Shown: positions 16,458 to 24,541 of the stretch, piece by piece
Numbering within the stretch: the first letter of the stretch is position 1
Layout: each line of letters starts with the position of its first letter
Assembly: GCA_934465295.1 (NCBI GenBank)
Contig: CAKSKU010000004.1
Span: 1-64,000, forward strand
Source: an uncultured Oscillospiraceae bacterium
Lineage (GTDB): Bacteria; Bacillota; Clostridia; Oscillospirales; Ruminococcaceae
Direction: 5' to 3'
DNA length: 64,000 nucleotides
Notes under the pieces: model-generated
Databases searched by the model: none
What the model was told of the DNA's origin: nothing
What the model saw: only the letters and a program-made list of their open reading frames with translations
Program-made: the position numbers and the translations under genes

Positions 16458-18470
16458 TTAGTCATCAATTACAACGAGGAGATAAGAACCGCCCTTTGTG
16501 AGGTTGAGGTTTACACGGCCTGTTGAAGCAACTGTACCGGTAGCTTCCTTCTTGAGGGAGCCGGAAGCTGTAAGACGGTAAGCCTTAACTGTGCAGCCGG
16601 ATCTCTTTGTGGAGAACTTAACTGTAACAGTCTCTGTGCCGTCGATAGCACCGTCTTCACCGATTCTGACCTGAGCTGTGCTTACAGTACCCTTGTTAAC
16701 CTTCTTAGCCTTCTTAACGAGAGATGACTTAACATCCTTAACATTGTATGTTACGGAAACATCAAGGTCAGAAGCTGTGCTTACCTTGCCCGGCTTAACT
16801 GTAACCTTAGAACCGTTATCGTTAGCGAATACGAGAGTAACGTTCTTAGCCTTAGCAGCAGCGAGGATAGCGGAAGGAACTACTGTACCATCGTTCATGT
16901 TGATGGTGTATGTTGCACCGGACTTAGCTCTGCTTGTAATGTAAGCAGAGATATTTGTCCAGCCTGCATACTTGGAAGCACCGCTGATAGCAGGTGAACC
17001 TGCAGGAACGGAAGAAGTTGTGTTGTTATTGTTATTGTTCTTGTTTCCGTTGTTGAAGAAGTAGCTGTAATAAGGATCATCGCTTGTGCTGGATGTTGCT
17101 TCCTTAACAACATAAGAATATGATGAAGAAGAGGTGGAGTATGTACCTGTTGTGGAATCGAAGTAGATAGCAGAGCCGTTTGCGGAAGAGTTTACCGAAG
17201 AATAATTGGAATTCTTGGATGTGCCTGTGTATCCGCCGCCGTAGAGAGATGCAGCAGAGGAAGATGTGTACCAGCTGCCGTTCTTACCGAGGTAGGAAAC
17301 TTCGCTCGGATTTCTGTAAGAAGAAGAGGAAGGATACCATGTTGTTGTATCGGTAGTTGTTGTATCATTCTTGGTGGTGTCCTTGTTGGATTTGTTTCCG
17401 TCAGGAGTTGTGTTACCGCCGCTGTTTGTGTTGTAGTTGATGATCTCGTAGTTGAGCCAGTTATTACCGTTGATGCAAAGACCGTTAGCATTTTCAGCGA
17501 CATAAGTGCCGACAAGCTGAATCTCGCCCTTGAATGCATAAGAGTTTGCGCTGACATATGTGGTAGGAACCGCATAGTACTTAGCACCTGCAAGCTCATT
17601 TCCATTATATGATGCTGTTACGGTAACACCTGCAAAAGATGTGCCGAATACTACAGCGTATGACTCCTCACCAAATCCATCAGTATCAATTCTAAAGTTG
17701 GAGGCTGTGAATGTGCTTCTAAATTCACTCTTGATCTTTGCAGCGGATGTGTTTACTGCACTCTTTGCAGCTGTACGCCATGCAGAAGCATTGCTTGTTG
17801 CAACAGACTTTTCTGTTCCCTCAAGAGCCTTAGCATCATTTACCATGCCCTCATACTTGAGGTCGATAGCATCAAGAGCTACCTTCTTTGCATCGTCAAT
17901 ATCGGATACAAACTGCTTGTATGCCTTTGCGGAAAGGGTATTGTACTCTGTCTTGATCTTTGTAGATATAGCAGCCTTAGCAGCATCTCTTTCGCTCTCT
18001 GTCTTAAAAGCATATACCGTATTGTCTATTGAACCTCTTGCGCCGTAAAGTTCGTGGAGATATGCAGGTGCAAGCTGCCAGTCACCGCCGAATTCCTGAT
18101 ATGTCCAAGAGGTGCCCAAAGCACTGCCCCAGATATCGGAAGCCTCAATGTTCACAGTTTCTGTGGTTGTCTGCTTGCTGTCAGCATCGTATGACTTTTC
18201 CTTATATGTCGTGGTAACGGCAGCGAGCTTGCTGAGATCAACTTCAAAACCTTCGCCCATCTTTGCCTTTTCACCAACACAATAGTCGTTTGTACCCGTA
18301 GCATAACCTGCTGTATTAAGCATGCCGATGTTTTCGATCTTGTTGTAAGTAAGTTCATAAATAGAGCTTACCTGTGATGTTGCTGCGGAAGCAACAATTG
18401 CCATAGAAGATACTGCTGTAAGACCTGCAATACCTACTGCAGCGCATCTGCTAAGATTTGTTTTGCTCAT
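16458..18470 (-). CDS. Large secreted Ser/Thr/Asn-rich protein
   Basis: 670 aa with a signal peptide (hydrophobic 10-28, cleavage near ASAA). Residues ~35-320 are a globular region with repeated Lys/Ala helices and no family I recognise. Residues ~345-480 are low complexity (TTTTDTTT, Tyr/Ser and Asn runs). The final ~170 residues form two parts: a 'TINMNDGTVVPSAILAAA' module with KNVTLVF, and a last strand-rich part containing SGCTVKAYRL and ending LLVVIDD. Both parts are also recognisable in the protein at 37711-38619. It is probably displayed at or released from the cell surface. Function unknown. Confidence 0.85.
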   Translation of the reverse strand: MSKTNLSRCAAVGIAGLTAVSSMAIVASAATSQVSSIYELTYNKIENIGMLNTAGYATGTNDYCVGEKAKMGEGFEVDLSKLAAVTTTYKEKSYDADSKQTTTETVNIEASDIWGSALGTSWTYQEFGGDWQLAPAYLHELYGARGSIDNTVYAFKTESERDAAKAAISTKIKTEYNTLSAKAYKQFVSDIDDAKKVALDAIDLKYEGMVNDAKALEGTEKSVATSNASAWRTAAKSAVNTSAAKIKSEFRSTFTASNFRIDTDGFGEESYAVVFGTSFAGVTVTASYNGNELAGAKYYAVPTTYVSANSYAFKGEIQLVGTYVAENANGLCINGNNWLNYEIINYNTNSGGNTTPDGNKSNKDTTKNDTTTTDTTTWYPSSSSYRNPSEVSYLGKNGSWYTSSSAASLYGGGYTGTSKNSNYSSVNSSANGSAIYFDSTTGTYSTSSSSYSYVVKEATSSTSDDPYYSYFFNNGNKNNNNNNTTSSVPAGSPAISGASKYAGWTNISAYITSRAKSGATYTINMNDGTVVPSAILAAAKAKNVTLVFANDNGSKVTVKPGKVSTASDLDVSVTYNVKDVKSSLVKKAKKVNKGTVSTAQVRIGEDGAIDGTETVTVKFSTKRSGCTVKAYRLTASGSLKKEATGTVASTGRVNLNLTKGGSYLLVVIDD

Positions 18471-18549
18471 ATTAATATCTCCTTTTCAATTTTAAAATTT
18501 ACCTTAATCAAAGTTACAGCACACATTGTCTATAACTGTTCACGAGTTT

Positions 18550-18578
18550 ATTATAGCATATAAGTTCCTTAATTGCAA
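18550..18578 (-). promoter_or_regulatory. Promoter of the secreted protein gene
   Basis: TTGCAA and TATAAT, 17 bp apart, with TG one base before the -10. It lies 80 bp upstream of the start, which has AAAGGAG. Confidence 0.8.
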
Positions 18579-18679
18579 TAGCTTTTTTGACAAAAAATAT
18601 TACAATTTAATTACACTTTGGCATATTTTGTTCAAAGTTTGTTGCCAAATTGACGAAAAAAGCTCCAAAAGTTACAGCT

Positions 18680-19945
18680 TTATTTCTGCACGCCGATCTT
18701 AGCCGTAAAGTCGGAAGCGCAGGGGCGGACATTCCTTGAAGCGAGCATATAGAGGTCGGAGCTGCGGCAGGTGAGCTCAGCCTGACGAACGAGCTGGGGA
18801 ACTTTGAACTTATCGAGGATATCCTTGAGCGAACTGGAAAAAGGAATAAGGAACTTATCCATAGGATTTGCAAGCTCGGGGTTCTCCTGTGCTGCCTTGA
18901 TGCGCTCGTTTGCTGCTTCTGCGTTTTCCGAAGCTGCTTTGATGATCTCTGCGCCCTTTTCGTTGAAAGCAAGAATCCTTCCGTATGTCGGAGGAACGAG
19001 AAGATCGTTTTTCTTTATTCCGAGGTACATATTGAGAAGCGCACGGCGGAATTTTGCCTGTGTATAGCGCTTTGTATCGACCATTTTGAGGAAATCCTCA
19101 ACCGAGTTTGCAGCCTTGCCCATCTGAGCGATGCGGTTTTCAACGCCCTGTGCGATATCGGGAACTTCCTTGATAAAGTTGGGCGAAGCGGTTCTGAGAA
19201 CGTAGAGAAGTTCTCTTTCAAGGTTATCGAAATATGCAAGGTGGTCCGCTTCATCGTACTCCGCAACAGCCTTTGCCATATCCTCGGGGACGAATGCGCT
19301 GATATCCTCGCCGTTTTCGATCATTTCACGGAGCTTTGAGCCGCTTGCAAAGCCGTCAGCGGTCTCCTCGCTGTCGTGAGCTGCGCCTGTGCGCTTTACC
19401 GTAAATGCGTCGAAGTCAACGCCGAGAACCTTCATTGCACGGAGATACTCAACAGCAAGCGTATTGTTCGGGGAGTCGAAAACTCCGCCGAGGATAGGGC
19501 CGTGGTCGTTCGCAATGCTCGTCTGGAGAGCCTCGGGATAGTTCATTCCATTTTCAAGATAGGGCTTGAGCTTTTCGGGAGTTCCTGCTGAGAAAGTAGC
19601 CATTGCAGCGTTTTTGAGAAGCTCGATATCGCCGCACTCGCTTCCGAAGGAAATACCGTCAACACAGCCGAGAGCTGCGAGCATCATTATACCTGCACGG
19701 GCAAAATATTCTGCGCTTGCGAGGGAATATACAACGGGCATTTCGATAACGAGGTCTGCGCCGTGTTCAACAGCGATCTGCGCTCTCTTGAATTTATCGA
19801 TCATTGCAACATCGCCCCTCTGGACGTAGTTGCCGCTCATAATGCAGACGATGTGGTCTGCACCGTGCTTTCTCGTTTCCTCTATCTGATAGATATGACC
19901 GTTGTGGAACGGGTTGTATTCGCATATAATGCCGTATGTTTTCAT
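18680..19945 (-). CDS. tmcAL: tRNA(Met) cytidine acetate ligase
   Basis: Member of the TmcAL/YlbM family, which makes N4-acetylcytidine at the wobble base of elongator tRNA-Met using acetate and ATP. The nucleotidyltransferase head has CEYNPFHNGH and MSGNYVQRGD; later SPNNTLAVEYL and ASGSKLREM are typical. ATG 19945 has GGAGG upstream and gives 421 aa, the family size. It diverges from ackA, whose product interconverts acetate and acetyl-phosphate; the neighbourhood fits acetate use, but shared regulation is inferred. Confidence 0.93.
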   Translation of the reverse strand: MKTYGIICEYNPFHNGHIYQIEETRKHGADHIVCIMSGNYVQRGDVAMIDKFKRAQIAVEHGADLVIEMPVVYSLASAEYFARAGIMMLAALGCVDGISFGSECGDIELLKNAAMATFSAGTPEKLKPYLENGMNYPEALQTSIANDHGPILGGVFDSPNNTLAVEYLRAMKVLGVDFDAFTVKRTGAAHDSEETADGFASGSKLREMIENGEDISAFVPEDMAKAVAEYDEADHLAYFDNLERELLYVLRTASPNFIKEVPDIAQGVENRIAQMGKAANSVEDFLKMVDTKRYTQAKFRRALLNMYLGIKKNDLLVPPTYGRILAFNEKGAEIIKAASENAEAANERIKAAQENPELANPMDKFLIPFSSSLKDILDKFKVPQLVRQAELTCRSSDLYMLASRNVRPCASDFTAKIGVQK

Positions 19946-20051
19946 TAAGCTTGTCCTCCAAATATATCCGCATCGCAAAGTGCAATTATGGATAAATAAT
20001 TACAAAAATCTAAAGATATTGTAATTCCCTTGATTTTTGCCGTATAAAGTA

Positions 20052-20080
20052 ATAATATAAGATTAATGTAGTTTTGTCAA
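20052..20080 (-). promoter_or_regulatory. Promoter of tmcAL
   Basis: TTGACA and TATTAT, 17 bp apart on the minus strand, about 110 bp upstream of the gene. No comparable ackA promoter was found on the plus strand. Confidence 0.75.
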
Positions 20081-20149
20081 GTCTTTTTTTTAAATTATGA
20101 AGAAAACCTATCTTTTCCTCAGCTTGACTATATGAAAGGAATGGAATTT

Positions 20150-21346
20150 ATGTTAATTCTCGTAGTAAACGCAGGCAGCTCTTCACTTAAATATCAGCTG
20201 CTCAATATGGACGATGAAAGCGTCATCGCAAAGGGCAACTGCGACCGTATCGGCATCGACGGACACATCTCCCACAAGACCTTCGACGGCAGAAAGGTCG
20301 AGACGGAATGCTCTTTCCCGACTCATACCGAGGCTTTCGCAAAGCTTGTTGAAGTTCTTACAACAGGCGAAGCTTCCGTTATCAAGTCGATGAGCGAAAT
20401 TTCCGCAGTAGGTCACAGAATAGTTCAGGGCGCAGAAGTTTTCGATAAGACAACTCTCGTTACCGATGAGGTTATCGACAAGATCGATGAGATGAAGGAG
20501 CTTGCTCCCGTACATAACCACGCTCACGCACTCGCACTCCGTGCCTGCAAGAAAGTCCTCCCCGAGGGCGTTCCTATGGTCGTTGTTTTCGATACAGCTT
20601 TCCACCAGACAATGCCCGAAAAGGCATTCATGTTCGGTCTTCCTTATGAGGATTATGAGAACTACCATGTCAGAAAATACGGTTTCCACGGCACATCTCA
20701 CCGCTTTGTTTCCCACGCTCTCGCAGACGCTATGGGCAAGGATATAAAGGACCTTAAGATCGTTTCCTGCCACCTTGGAAACGGTTCTTCCATCACAGCT
20801 GTAAACGGCGGAAAGTCCGTTGATACGTCTATGGGCTTCACTCCTCTTGACGGTGTTCTTATGGGAACAAGAACGGGCGCAGTTGACCCCTCCGCTGTTA
20901 CATACATTCAGGAAAAGCACGGTTTCTCCGCTGCTGAAATGAGCGAATATATGAACAAGAAGTCGGGCTTCCTCGGCGTTTCGGGCATCTCCAGCGACAA
21001 CCGTGACATCACTGCAGCCGCAGAAAAGGGCGACAAGAGAGCTATCCTCGCTTCCGAGATGCTCCAGTACCAGATCAAGAAGTACATCGGCTCTTACGCA
21101 GCAGTTATGAACGGACTTGACGCTGTTCTCTTCACAGGCGGCATCGGTGAAAACGCTTGGGAAGTTCGTGAGGGCGTTTGCAAGGATATGGAATTCTTCG
21201 GCATCAAGATCGACACCGAAAAGAACAAGTCCACAAGGGGCGAGCTTATCAAGATCTCCACACCCGATTCCAAGGTCGAGGTCTGGATCGTTCCCACAAA
21301 CGAGGAACTCCTCATCGCAAGAGATACACTTGCAATGATAAAGTAA
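20150..21346 (+). CDS. ackA: Acetate kinase
   Basis: Converts acetyl-phosphate and ADP to acetate and ATP, the energy-yielding end of acetate fermentation. The ASKHA motifs are present: VVNAGSSSLKYQL at the start, GFHGTSHRF, CHLGNGSSI, DTSMGFTPL and FTGGIGENA. Start ATG 20150 (MLILVVNAGSS) is preceded by AAAGGA; an earlier in-frame ATG at 20132 would overlap that ribosome site. 398 aa, normal. The codon choice is strongly biased (many GTT, CTC, AAG), as expected for a highly expressed gene. Phosphotransacetylase is not adjacent. Confidence 0.98.
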   Translation: MLILVVNAGSSSLKYQLLNMDDESVIAKGNCDRIGIDGHISHKTFDGRKVETECSFPTHTEAFAKLVEVLTTGEASVIKSMSEISAVGHRIVQGAEVFDKTTLVTDEVIDKIDEMKELAPVHNHAHALALRACKKVLPEGVPMVVVFDTAFHQTMPEKAFMFGLPYEDYENYHVRKYGFHGTSHRFVSHALADAMGKDIKDLKIVSCHLGNGSSITAVNGGKSVDTSMGFTPLDGVLMGTRTGAVDPSAVTYIQEKHGFSAAEMSEYMNKKSGFLGVSGISSDNRDITAAAEKGDKRAILASEMLQYQIKKYIGSYAAVMNGLDAVLFTGGIGENAWEVREGVCKDMEFFGIKIDTEKNKSTRGELIKISTPDSKVEVWIVPTNEELLIARDTLAMIK

Positions 21347-21365
21347 TTTTTCATCGATATATAAA

Positions 21366-21399
21366 AATGGCTGCTGCGGTGTGTGCCGTAGCAGCCATT
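21366..21399 (+). terminator. Terminator-like hairpin after ackA
   Basis: A 14-bp stem with one mismatch (AATGGCTGCTGCGG against its complement). The T-run begins about 10 nt later, so termination may be partial and allow read-through into HPr. Confidence 0.7.
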
Positions 21400-21460
21400 G
21401 TTCGTATATTTTTTAAAGAAAACGGTTATCCTACGAAAAAAGCATATCGGGAGGATAACA

Positions 21461-21718
21461 ATGAAAGTATTCAGCTATACGATAAAAGATGAGATAGGAC
21501 TTCACGCACGTCCCGCAGGACAGCTCGCCAAAGCCGCCAAGGAATTTTCGAGCGAGATAACGGTGGAGAAAGGCGAAAAGTCCGTCAGTGCGACCAAGCT
21601 TATGATGCTTATGGGTCTCGGCATAAAGAACGGAGATACCGTAACGGTCAGGATCAACGGAGCAGACGAGGAAGAAGCCGCAAAAGCAATGGCTGACTTT
21701 TTCAGCGAAAATCTATAA
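21461..21718 (+). CDS. HPr family phosphocarrier protein
   Basis: An 85-aa phosphocarrier. His15 in GLHARPAG is the residue phosphorylated by enzyme I in the sugar phosphotransferase system. The position equal to regulatory Ser46 of Bacillus HPr is Lys46 (SATKLMMLMGLGI), so HPr kinase control through Ser46 seems lost, making it Crh-unlike as well. The downstream GIKNGDTVTV strand is normal. GGGAGG is 7 nt before ATG 21461. It follows ackA and has a terminator; ptsI is not in the window. Confidence 0.93.
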   Translation: MKVFSYTIKDEIGLHARPAGQLAKAAKEFSSEITVEKGEKSVSATKLMMLMGLGIKNGDTVTVRINGADEEEAAKAMADFFSENL

Positions 21719-21725
21719 ACAAAAA

Positions 21726-21755
21726 ACGGGACTTTGCACAGTGCAGCAGTCCCGT
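21726..21755. terminator. Bidirectional terminator, HPr and small membrane protein
   Basis: Stem ACGGGACT/AGTCCCGT with T-runs on both sides, between converging genes. Confidence 0.85.
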
Positions 21756-21766
21756 TTTGCTTTATA

Positions 21767-21970
21767 TCATCTGTTTCTGCCGACAAAAAGCCAATGCAGG
21801 AAAGATATCGGTGCGGCTATCCAGCCGAGCAGCACGCCAAAAACGACAGGTTTTATCAAATGACCCACGATCGTATCATATTCGGCTACGATGCCGAGTA
21901 TCTCGGTCTTGAAATACTTCACGCCCTTGATGCCGATAAACATATAAACGATAAAAAGTACAACTGCCAT
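21767..21970 (-). CDS. Small two-helix membrane protein
   Basis: A 67-aa protein with two hydrophobic segments (VVLFIVYMFIGI and the C-terminal PVVFGVLLGWIAAPISFLHW) joined by a short charged loop. I start at ATG 21970 because GGAGG lies 8 nt upstream. No family is recognised. It is directly downstream of the lipoprotein gene (15 bp) and probably co-transcribed with it. Confidence 0.7.
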   Translation of the reverse strand: MAVVLFIVYMFIGIKGVKYFKTEILGIVAEYDTIVGHLIKPVVFGVLLGWIAAPISFLHWLFVGRNR

Positions 21971-21984
21971 TTTCTGTTCCTCCA

Positions 21985-22407
21985 TCAATAGCCATAGTAA
22001 CCTATGGCGTGTTCCGTTCCGTCAAAATATGCCTTATCGGTATATTCAACATATTCGTAATAGTCAAGGTCGATGCTGTGGTCTGACCATAAAGCATATC
22101 TGACCGTGCGGTTTTCCGGGTCTAACTTAACATAATAATAACCCTTGTAATTATTACCGAGCCATTCACCGAGGTCTGTTACATTTGTTCCGTCAAATGA
22201 TACATTTACAACTCCTTCCGCCATATTGTAAACATAATCTCTGGTTATCTGTATATTTGGGTCATCTTTAAGTGCAGAACTGACTGCAGTATAGACCTGT
22301 TTTGCACATGACTTGGCGATAGCCTGTTGTTCGTCGTAGCTTTTTGCGCAGGACGACAGTACCATTACCGAAAAAATAACCATTATTGCCGATAAAATTT
22401 TTTTCAT
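21985..22407 (-). CDS. Small lipoprotein, unknown function
   Basis: 140 aa with a lipoprotein signal peptide: MKKI, a hydrophobic stretch and the lipobox LSSC at ~17-20. The mature part is rich in Tyr and Asp, with strands such as VVNVSFDGTNV and YYYVKLDPENR. No family is recognised. ATG 22407 has GGGGG upstream; the open frame continues to 22551 but runs through a hairpin and lacks a better start. It is likely anchored to the outer face of the membrane. Confidence 0.75.
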   Translation of the reverse strand: MKKILSAIMVIFSVMVLSSCAKSYDEQQAIAKSCAKQVYTAVSSALKDDPNIQITRDYVYNMAEGVVNVSFDGTNVTDLGEWLGNNYKGYYYVKLDPENRTVRYALWSDHSIDLDYYEYVEYTDKAYFDGTEHAIGYYGY

Positions 22408-22491
22408 AAGAGTTCCCCCTAATTCATTTTTTTCATTATACACCAAAAAATCTCTCAGGGGGTATGCTGCCAGCTTATTTTTTTCGTATAA

Positions 22492-22529
22492 AAAATCCGC
22501 CGATATTTGCGGTAACATCGGCGGATTTT
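22492..22529. other. Strong hairpin in the lipoprotein/HTH intergenic region
   Basis: A 13-bp perfect stem (AAAATCCGCCGAT with its complement) edged by T-runs on both sides. It has terminator form but no known gene ends here: it lies upstream of both neighbouring genes. It could end a short untranslated RNA or act as an attenuator ahead of the lipoprotein gene. Confidence 0.6.
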
Positions 22530-22620
22530 TATACTCTATTGTATTATACACTATAACTGTTTTGAAAAGGTCTGCTGACAGCTTATTTTTCCAATTTTGG
22601 CATAAAAATTTTTTAAACCC

Positions 22621-22649
22621 TTGAAATCGTGTTTTTTATATGTTAACAT
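22621..22649 (+). promoter_or_regulatory. Promoter of the HTH gene, with palindrome on the -10
   Basis: TTGAAA and TAACAT 17 bp apart. The -10 is part of the perfect palindrome ATGTTAACAT (22640-22649), a candidate site for autoregulation by the downstream HTH protein. Confidence 0.6.
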
Positions 22650-22695
22650 ATCAATTGTAAGCTGAAAGATAACTTTTTGAACGGGAGAGGAAATA

Positions 22696-23124
22696 ATGAA
22701 CGAAGTCAGCACGGACAAGCTTGAAAACGAACTTTCGGAAATATCGGATATAAACGATTATCTGAAGAAAAATTCGGAATATTTTGTCAGCGTAAAGCTT
22801 TCGGATCATCTTAACAGGCTCCTTGGAGCGAAAAATATGTCGGTCGCCGATATTGTTACAGCTTCGGGGCTTAACAAAGGATATGTTTATCAGATCTTCG
22901 AGGGAAGCAAAGACAAGCCGAGCCGTGACAAGCTGCTCGCTATTGCGCTGGCGATGAGACTTGAATACGGCGATGTGCAGAAGCTGCTCAAAATTGCATG
23001 TATGCGTTCGCTTTATGTCCGGGACGAGCGTGATGCGATGATAATTTTCGCTGTCAAGAAGCACTATACTGCGAGCGACACAAACATTATGCTGCACGAA
23101 CACGGCTTTAAAGCTCTTGAATAA
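22696..23124 (+). CDS. Helix-turn-helix (XRE-like) protein
   Basis: 142 aa. Residues ~35-100 form a Cro/C1-type helix-turn-helix (SVADIVTASGLNKGYVYQIFEG with KPSRDKLLAIALAMRL). The C-terminal ~45 residues are helical and of unknown role. GGAGAGG precedes the ATG. It is monocistronic, ends in a terminator shared with the MATE gene, and is a probable DNA-binding regulator with unknown targets. Confidence 0.85.
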   Translation: MNEVSTDKLENELSEISDINDYLKKNSEYFVSVKLSDHLNRLLGAKNMSVADIVTASGLNKGYVYQIFEGSKDKPSRDKLLAIALAMRLEYGDVQKLLKIACMRSLYVRDERDAMIIFAVKKHYTASDTNIMLHEHGFKALE

Positions 23125-23153
23125 AAACGGCTGACATTTCACATCAGCCGTTT
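23125..23153. terminator. Bidirectional terminator, HTH and MATE genes
   Basis: Stem AAACGGCTGA/TCAGCCGTTT with T-runs on both strands. It overlaps the last codons of the MATE gene. Confidence 0.88.
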
Positions 23154-24487
23154 TTGTTTTGCACCTTTCCGAGTGCTCTTTTCATATACAGTATTCCGAC
23201 AGCATCGGCGAGGAACCAGCCTATCGGTATCGCCGACCATATACCGAGAACACCTATCGCTGGGACGGGCGAGAGGACATACGCAAGCAGTACTCTTGTA
23301 CCGAGTGAGATAATTGTAAGAACAAGCGACATTTCGGGCTTTTCGATACCTCGGTAAAAGCCGTAAAGCAGGAAAAGCACGCCTATTCCGATGTAAAAGC
23401 TGCCCTCGATGCGAAGATATCCGATGCCGATTCCGATGATCTCCGTTTCGGACGGGTCAATGAATATCTGCATAAGATATTTCGCCAGCACGAAGATAAG
23501 CGCCGAAACGAACAGGCAGAACGCCGCCGAAGCAACCGCTGCACGGCGCATACCCTCTTTTACACGGTCGTGCTTTCCGCCGCCGTGGTTCTGCGAAATA
23601 AAAATTGAAAAGGCGTTGCCGAACTCCTGCGCAGGCATATATGCGAACGAATCTATCTTGACCGCAGCCGCAAATGCTGCCATTACAGCCGTTCCGAAGC
23701 TGTTGACAAGACCCTGTATCATCAGTATGCCGAAGTTCATCACCGACTGCTGTATGCAGGCTGCAAACGAGTGACGGGTGACTTCTTTCACAAGCGCAGA
23801 GGTGATGTGAAGCTCACTCTTTTTCGGCAGAAGTTCGGGTTCTTTTATCAGGACATATGCGCCAAGACCAATGCCCGAAACAGCCTGAGCGATAACCGTT
23901 GCGACAGCTGCGCCGCTTATCCCCATATCGGCGGCTGTAACGAGTACGACATCGAGAACAACATTTATCACCGCCGCCGCTCCGAGAAAATACAGCGGAA
24001 CTGCTGAATTTCCTATCGCACGGAGCAGGAACGCAAAATAATTGTACAGAAAAACGAATATCAGTCCGCCGAAAACTATTACGACATAGCTTCGCATCAT
24101 CGCATAAACATCATCGGGGACGTTGAGAATATGCAGGATCGGGTCAACTGCGGCGAAGACGATAATGTTTATTATCACGGTCACTGCGGCAATAAAAATG
24201 AACGAAGCGGCTGCGCTGTTTTTCAGCTTTGCCCTGTCGCCCTTGCCGAAGCAGACGGAAAATATCGTACCGCTGCCCATGCAAAGTCCGATAAGCACGG
24301 AGGTAATGAATGTCATAAGAGAGTAAGCCGAGCCGACTGCAGCGAGCGCATCAGAGCCGATAAATTTTCCGACGATGAATGAGTCGGCGACATTGTAGAG
24401 CTGCTGCAAAAGATTTCCGAGTATCATCGGGCAGGCGAAAAGCAGCATGGTTTTTGTAACGCTGCCCGTGGTGAGGTCTTTAGTCAT
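23144..24487 (-). CDS. MATE family efflux transporter
   Basis: A 447-aa protein with 12 predicted membrane segments in two similar halves, typical of cation-coupled multidrug efflux pumps of the MATE family. Recognisable pieces are the first-helix PMILGNLLQQLYNVADSFIVG, the LRAIGNSAVPLYF loop and the second-half NFGILMIQGLVNSFG. It ends in a short cytoplasmic Lys-rich tail. AAAGGA precedes the ATG. Substrate unknown. A second MATE gene starts at the right edge of the window. Confidence 0.93.
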   Translation of the reverse strand: MTKDLTTGSVTKTMLLFACPMILGNLLQQLYNVADSFIVGKFIGSDALAAVGSAYSLMTFITSVLIGLCMGSGTIFSVCFGKGDRAKLKNSAAASFIFIAAVTVIINIIVFAAVDPILHILNVPDDVYAMMRSYVVIVFGGLIFVFLYNYFAFLLRAIGNSAVPLYFLGAAAVINVVLDVVLVTAADMGISGAAVATVIAQAVSGIGLGAYVLIKEPELLPKKSELHITSALVKEVTRHSFAACIQQSVMNFGILMIQGLVNSFGTAVMAAFAAAVKIDSFAYMPAQEFGNAFSIFISQNHGGGKHDRVKEGMRRAAVASAAFCLFVSALIFVLAKYLMQIFIDPSETEIIGIGIGYLRIEGSFYIGIGVLFLLYGFYRGIEKPEMSLVLTIISLGTRVLLAYVLSPVPAIGVLGIWSAIPIGWFLADAVGILYMKRALGKVQNKNG

Positions 24488-24506
24488 TGTTTTTCCTTTT
24501 AACGAA

Positions 24507-24537
24507 AAGCTGTCCCCGAGATTTTCGGGAACAGCTT
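24507..24537 (-). terminator. Terminator of the EAL gene
   Basis: A 13-bp stem, one mismatch (AAGCTGTCCCCGA opposite TCGGGAACAGCTT), a few bases after the stop codon. Confidence 0.75.
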
Positions 24538-24541
24538 ATTT

